DNA of 64,000 bases from a bacterium. Its GTDB lineage: Bacteria; Vulcanimicrobiota; Xenobia; Xenobiales; JADMJV01. Positions within the stretch are counted from its first letter, which is position 1; each line of letters begins with the position of its first letter. Location: contig JAFEBA010000102.1 of assembly GCA_018266105.1 (NCBI GenBank), forward strand, positions 1-64,000, written 5' to 3'. The translations under genes and the position numbers were made by a program. Under the pieces are notes generated by a model. It did no database searches, was not told the DNA's origin, and saw nothing but the letters and a program-made list of their open reading frames with translations. This document shows positions 61,574 to 64,000 of the stretch, piece by piece.

Positions 61574-62121
61574 TGCGTCGAGGGGTTACACTTGCGGAAA
61601 CACTCGTAACTCTGTTTATGCTGAGTCTGATTCTGTCGGTGGCGGCTGACCTGATGCGCCGGGCTCGCAACGTCAGCAGCTTTTATCAGCAGAAAAGCGA
61701 ATTGCAGCGGGCCGCATGGGCTCTACAGCATCTAAGTCTGGAGGTCTTGAGCGCTACCCGGGTGGTTCAGCCCACGCTTGACGGAGACAGCGACCATCTG
61801 GAATGGGTGCGCATCAAGCAGGGGGTGAGCGGACGCCTGCCGACAAGTCTGGGCTCAGACCCGCAGCCACTCCCGCCTCCCAGCCCGGTATGGCAGCCAG
61901 ACCGGGCCGTATGGACGGACACCATGAGCGTCTACCGATTGGACACCGGCGACCTTTTTCGATGGGGTCGTTCCTCCGAGGTGCTGCTTGCGCAGCAACT
62001 CACCGACTTTCACTGCCACTCTCAAGGCCATTTTCTGGAATTGAGCGCGCGCGTGCAGGTGCGCGGAGCCGAGCAACAGGTGAAAGTCTTTCAGCAGTTG
62101 CCTCCCGGAGTGCAGTGGTGA
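61573..62121 (+). CDS. Minor pseudopilin, GspJ/PilW-like
   Basis: A 182-residue protein with the prepilin leader MRRGVTLAETLVTLFMLSLI (cleavage after Gly, Glu at +5) and the region typical of GspJ after it (SELQRAAWALQHLSLEVLSA, then DHLEWVRI). The start shares a base with the previous stop (TGATG) and the end overlaps the next start (GTGA). Confidence 0.83.
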   Translation: MRRGVTLAETLVTLFMLSLILSVAADLMRRARNVSSFYQQKSELQRAAWALQHLSLEVLSATRVVQPTLDGDSDHLEWVRIKQGVSGRLPTSLGSDPQPLPPPSPVWQPDRAVWTDTMSVYRLDTGDLFRWGRSSEVLLAQQLTDFHCHSQGHFLELSARVQVRGAEQQVKVFQQLPPGVQW

Positions 62122-62582
62122 AACGGCGCGCTTCGGCTCTCTTGTCCGCGCTTCTCATCGCGGTACTTTTGTTCGTTTCTGGTCTGGCTCTGGTCTTTCA
62201 AATGCGGGCCGACTTTCAGCAGCGTTTTCAGGCCTCACGCTGGGCTCAGGCCCGCGCTCTGGCCGAGGCCGGTCTTGAAGATTTTCGTTGCAAATTGGAG
62301 CGAGACCCCCACTTTCCGCCGCTCCAAGACATTGAGCAGACCGTCTTCGAATTCGAAGAACGCGTCAATCCCCAGGGTGGGTATCAGGTCCGGTCTGATG
62401 TCTCTCTCAGAAAGGACCCCTGGAATCTAATCCTGGTTCGCTCCACCGGCTACCTGGGCGATATGCGTCGTCCGATCTTATTGGTCCGGTTGGACGGTGA
62501 ATTCGACGTTTCGGTCAAGGTTCGTTCGGCACCAGCCAGCGATAACCCGTTCAGCTATCAGTTCAGGTTGACCGGTCCGTGA
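62118..62582 (+). CDS. Minor pseudopilin, PilX/GspK-like
   Basis: A 154-residue protein from GTG 62118 in a GTGA overlap. A longer open frame from 61803 is rejected because it runs through the previous gene in another frame. The N-terminus (VKRRASALLSALLIAVLLFV) is a short basic leader plus hydrophobic helix, as in PilX/GspK, but the prepilin Gly-Phe/Met cleavage site and Glu+5 are not evident. The C-terminus (SDNPFSYQFRLTGP) resembles the end of the partial gene at 63638. Confidence 0.75.
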   Translation: MKRRASALLSALLIAVLLFVSGLALVFQMRADFQQRFQASRWAQARALAEAGLEDFRCKLERDPHFPPLQDIEQTVFEFEERVNPQGGYQVRSDVSLRKDPWNLILVRSTGYLGDMRRPILLVRLDGEFDVSVKVRSAPASDNPFSYQFRLTGP

Positions 62583-63634
62583 GCAAGAAGCTTCGATGTG
62601 ATTTGATTACATTGGCTCGTCTGATCCACCAGTGTTCCACCCTGCTGAACGCCGGCATGGGACTGTTGCCGGCTCTGCGGACCCTGAGCTCGCAGCAGGA
62701 TGATCCGGCCCTCTCGGTGGTCCTGCCGGCGATTTGCGCCAAAGTGGAATCAGGTCACGGTCTGGCTCGCTGCATGGCGGATTACCCCGGTGTATTCAAT
62801 AACGCCACTGTTTTTCTGGTCCGTGCGGGCGAAGAGAGTGGCAGGATGGATTCACTCTTTGAGCGGCTGGCAGCCTGGCTTGAGAAAGACTCCCAGGTCT
62901 GGCAAAGGACCCGCCAGGCCATGGTCTATCCCGCCACGGTGCTGGCCACGGCCGTGCTGCTGGGCTGGCTTCTTTTCACCTTTTTCTTGCCCCCCTTTTT
63001 CGAGGCCTTTACCAGCAGTGGAGAAGCCCTGCCCCTGCTAACCCAAATCGTGCTGCTGGCCACCAGGGTGGTGGGTCACCCGCTCAGCTGGCTGACCGGC
63101 CTACTGGGGCTCTGGGCTTTCAGACGGGCGTTCTGGTCACTGTGGCTCAACCCGCAACGTAAAACTCGGTTCTTTTTGGTTCTTCGTTCCATTCCCGTAT
63201 TGGGTAAGGCGGTTCGACTTACAGCCACCGTTCGCATGGCCAATTGCCTCTCGGTGCTGCTGGACTGTGGGCTTCCGCTCGTTCGCTCCTGGGGTCTGGC
63301 GGCGGCGGCCAGTGGAGACGCGGCCCTGGAGGCTGATAGCAAACGAGTGCTTGAGGAAATTCGCCAGGGCGAGACATTAGCCCACGCTCTAGGCGATCAC
63401 CCTCTCTATCCACGGGGCTTCAGTAGCATGCTGGGGGCAGCTGAAGAAGCCGCTGCCATTCCCGCGACCCTCAACAGTCTGGCGCAGGTTTATGATCAGG
63501 AGGTGGAGTACGTGATTCAGACCCTTAGCGTGCTCTTTGAGCCGATCTTCATCGCAGGTTTGGCCCTCATCGTGGTGGTCATTCTGCTAGCCGTGCTGCT
63601 GCCACTCTACGGAACTTTGAACCAGTTGGGCTGA
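62579..63634 (+). CDS. GspF/PilC inner-membrane platform protein
   Basis: A 351-residue protein with two T2SSF domains, each with cytoplasmic helices followed by membrane segments. Features: LLNAGMGLLPALRTLSSQQ, VRAGEESGRMDSLFERLAAW, YPATVLATAVLLGWLLFTFF, VLLDCGLPLVRSWGLAAAAS and MLGAAEEAAAIPATLNSLAQ. It anchors the assembly ATPase in type II secretion or type IV pilus machines. The start is a GTG overlapping the previous stop. No GspE, GspD or prepilin peptidase is adjacent. Confidence 0.92.
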   Translation: MSKKLRCDLITLARLIHQCSTLLNAGMGLLPALRTLSSQQDDPALSVVLPAICAKVESGHGLARCMADYPGVFNNATVFLVRAGEESGRMDSLFERLAAWLEKDSQVWQRTRQAMVYPATVLATAVLLGWLLFTFFLPPFFEAFTSSGEALPLLTQIVLLATRVVGHPLSWLTGLLGLWAFRRAFWSLWLNPQRKTRFFLVLRSIPVLGKAVRLTATVRMANCLSVLLDCGLPLVRSWGLAAAASGDAALEADSKRVLEEIRQGETLAHALGDHPLYPRGFSSMLGAAEEAAAIPATLNSLAQVYDQEVEYVIQTLSVLFEPIFIAGLALIVVVILLAVLLPLYGTLNQLG

Positions 63635-63637
63635 GGC

Positions 63638-64000
63638 TCAAGGTACCGAGGGAATGACCGTCAGTGCAAAATTGTAAGTGAATGGACTGTCGTATAAAGA
63701 GGTCGAGCCCAGGGCCAGCTTGGTGCGGGCGCGGGCGATCGACACCGCCCTCGTGGTAATGGTAATGGTGTTGGGCATGGATGAGGTGAGTTCAAAGGTT
63801 AAAAAATTTCGCCCCACGAGCTGGGCTGATAGCAGACCTGGTTCGGCAAAGTTCATTTTATAGCCATTGGGACGAGTCAGGTAGGGAGTGATGCTGGCGG
63901 CGGCCGGCAGGGTTTCCAGGCTGGCGCTATCGGCAAAGTTGGTGCTGGGGGCAAAATCGATTTCCTTGCGGATAATAACTTTGTGGGGGCAGCGATCGTC
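63638..64000 (-). CDS. Partial gene, C-terminus of a beta-rich protein
   Basis: The minus-strand frame is open from the window edge to the stop at 63638, 120 residues in all; the N-terminus lies outside. The ATG at 63856 is probably internal because the upstream codons also read as protein (IDFAPSTNFADSASLETLPA). It is beta-rich and Thr/Ser-rich. Its end, SPFTYNFALTVIPSVP, resembles that of the pseudopilin at 62118-62582. It runs convergently with the pseudopilin operon. Confidence 0.6.
   Translation of the reverse strand, partial: DDRCPHKVIIRKEIDFAPSTNFADSASLETLPAAASITPYLTRPNGYKMNFAEPGLLSAQLVGRNFLTFELTSSMPNTITITTRAVSIARARTKLALGSTSLYDSPFTYNFALTVIPSVP

Noticed and set aside
61803..62117. 5' part of the 259-codon frame before the PilX/GspK-like gene
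   Set aside because: Overlaps the GspJ-like gene in another frame; the GTG at 62118 gives the proper GTGA junction.
1..64000. tRNA, rRNA, CRISPR arrays, insertion sequences and prophage genes
   Set aside because: I looked for repeats, transposase motifs and cloverleaf-like segments in the gaps and found none that hold up by eye; a covariance-model or IS search would be decisive.

Overview
The window comes from a GC-rich, apparently diderm bacterium whose taxon I cannot resolve. The diderm call rests on a predicted outer-membrane-like beta-barrel (37825-40404), many signal peptides and lipoproteins, and a type II secretion/type IV pilus-like operon. TTG and GTG starts are common, and many genes overlap by 4 bases (ATGA, GTGA, TTGA). 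I see no phage, insertion sequence, CRISPR array, tRNA or rRNA.

Layout. 0.2-4.5 kb: a two-component pair split by an oppositely oriented TSUP permease, then an MFS transporter. 4.4-7.3 kb: a gene graveyard with relics of a histidine kinase, the TSUP permease, an alpha/beta-hydrolase, a frameshifted CHAT protein and a TPR-like gene. 7.3-22.5 kb: mostly exported or poorly known proteins (methyltransferase-like protein, M61 peptidase, large lipoprotein, degenerate GspE-like ATPase, TPR-CHAT protein, zinc-ribbon protein, sirtuin). 22.7-33.2 kb: ion and solute transport, with a Na+/H+ antiporter translationally coupled to a CASTOR/POLLUX-like channel, a betaine-type ABC system with a methyltransferase, a lone LON-domain protein, and a sugar ABC importer without its ATPase. 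33.4-34.4 kb: a frameshifted SpoIIE-type phosphatase. 34.7-41.2 kb: a surface-protein cluster made of WxL-like secreted subunits, a DUF916-like protein, a beta-barrel with C-terminal Ig-like domains and a glutaminyl cyclase. 41.2-52.3 kb: ion and osmolyte genes (KefB-like antiporter, TrkA/UspA protein, XylR-like regulator, ClC exchanger, mannosylfructose-phosphate synthase, a phosphatase-GH100 fusion, a DUF389 protein). 52.4-58.8 kb: spermidine synthase, arsRDA without an efflux pump, and a Tat-exported amine oxidase. 58.9-63.6 kb: a coupled pseudopilin-GspF operon.

Two observations stand out. (1) The 34.7-41.2 kb cluster looks like a WxL/DUF916 surface system placed in a diderm together with an usher-like barrel. 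Five of its seven exported products are predicted to begin with Gln after signal-peptide removal, and the cluster encodes the enzyme that would turn that Gln into pyroglutamate. (2) Direct repeats of a TGCGYAA half-site spaced exactly 21 bp, the spacing typical of AraC-family operators, lie 42-53 bp upstream of four genes: the XylR-like regulator, clC, mfpsA and the LON gene. Two weaker pairs lie before the betaine-transport operon and a small gene. This suggests one local osmolyte regulon.
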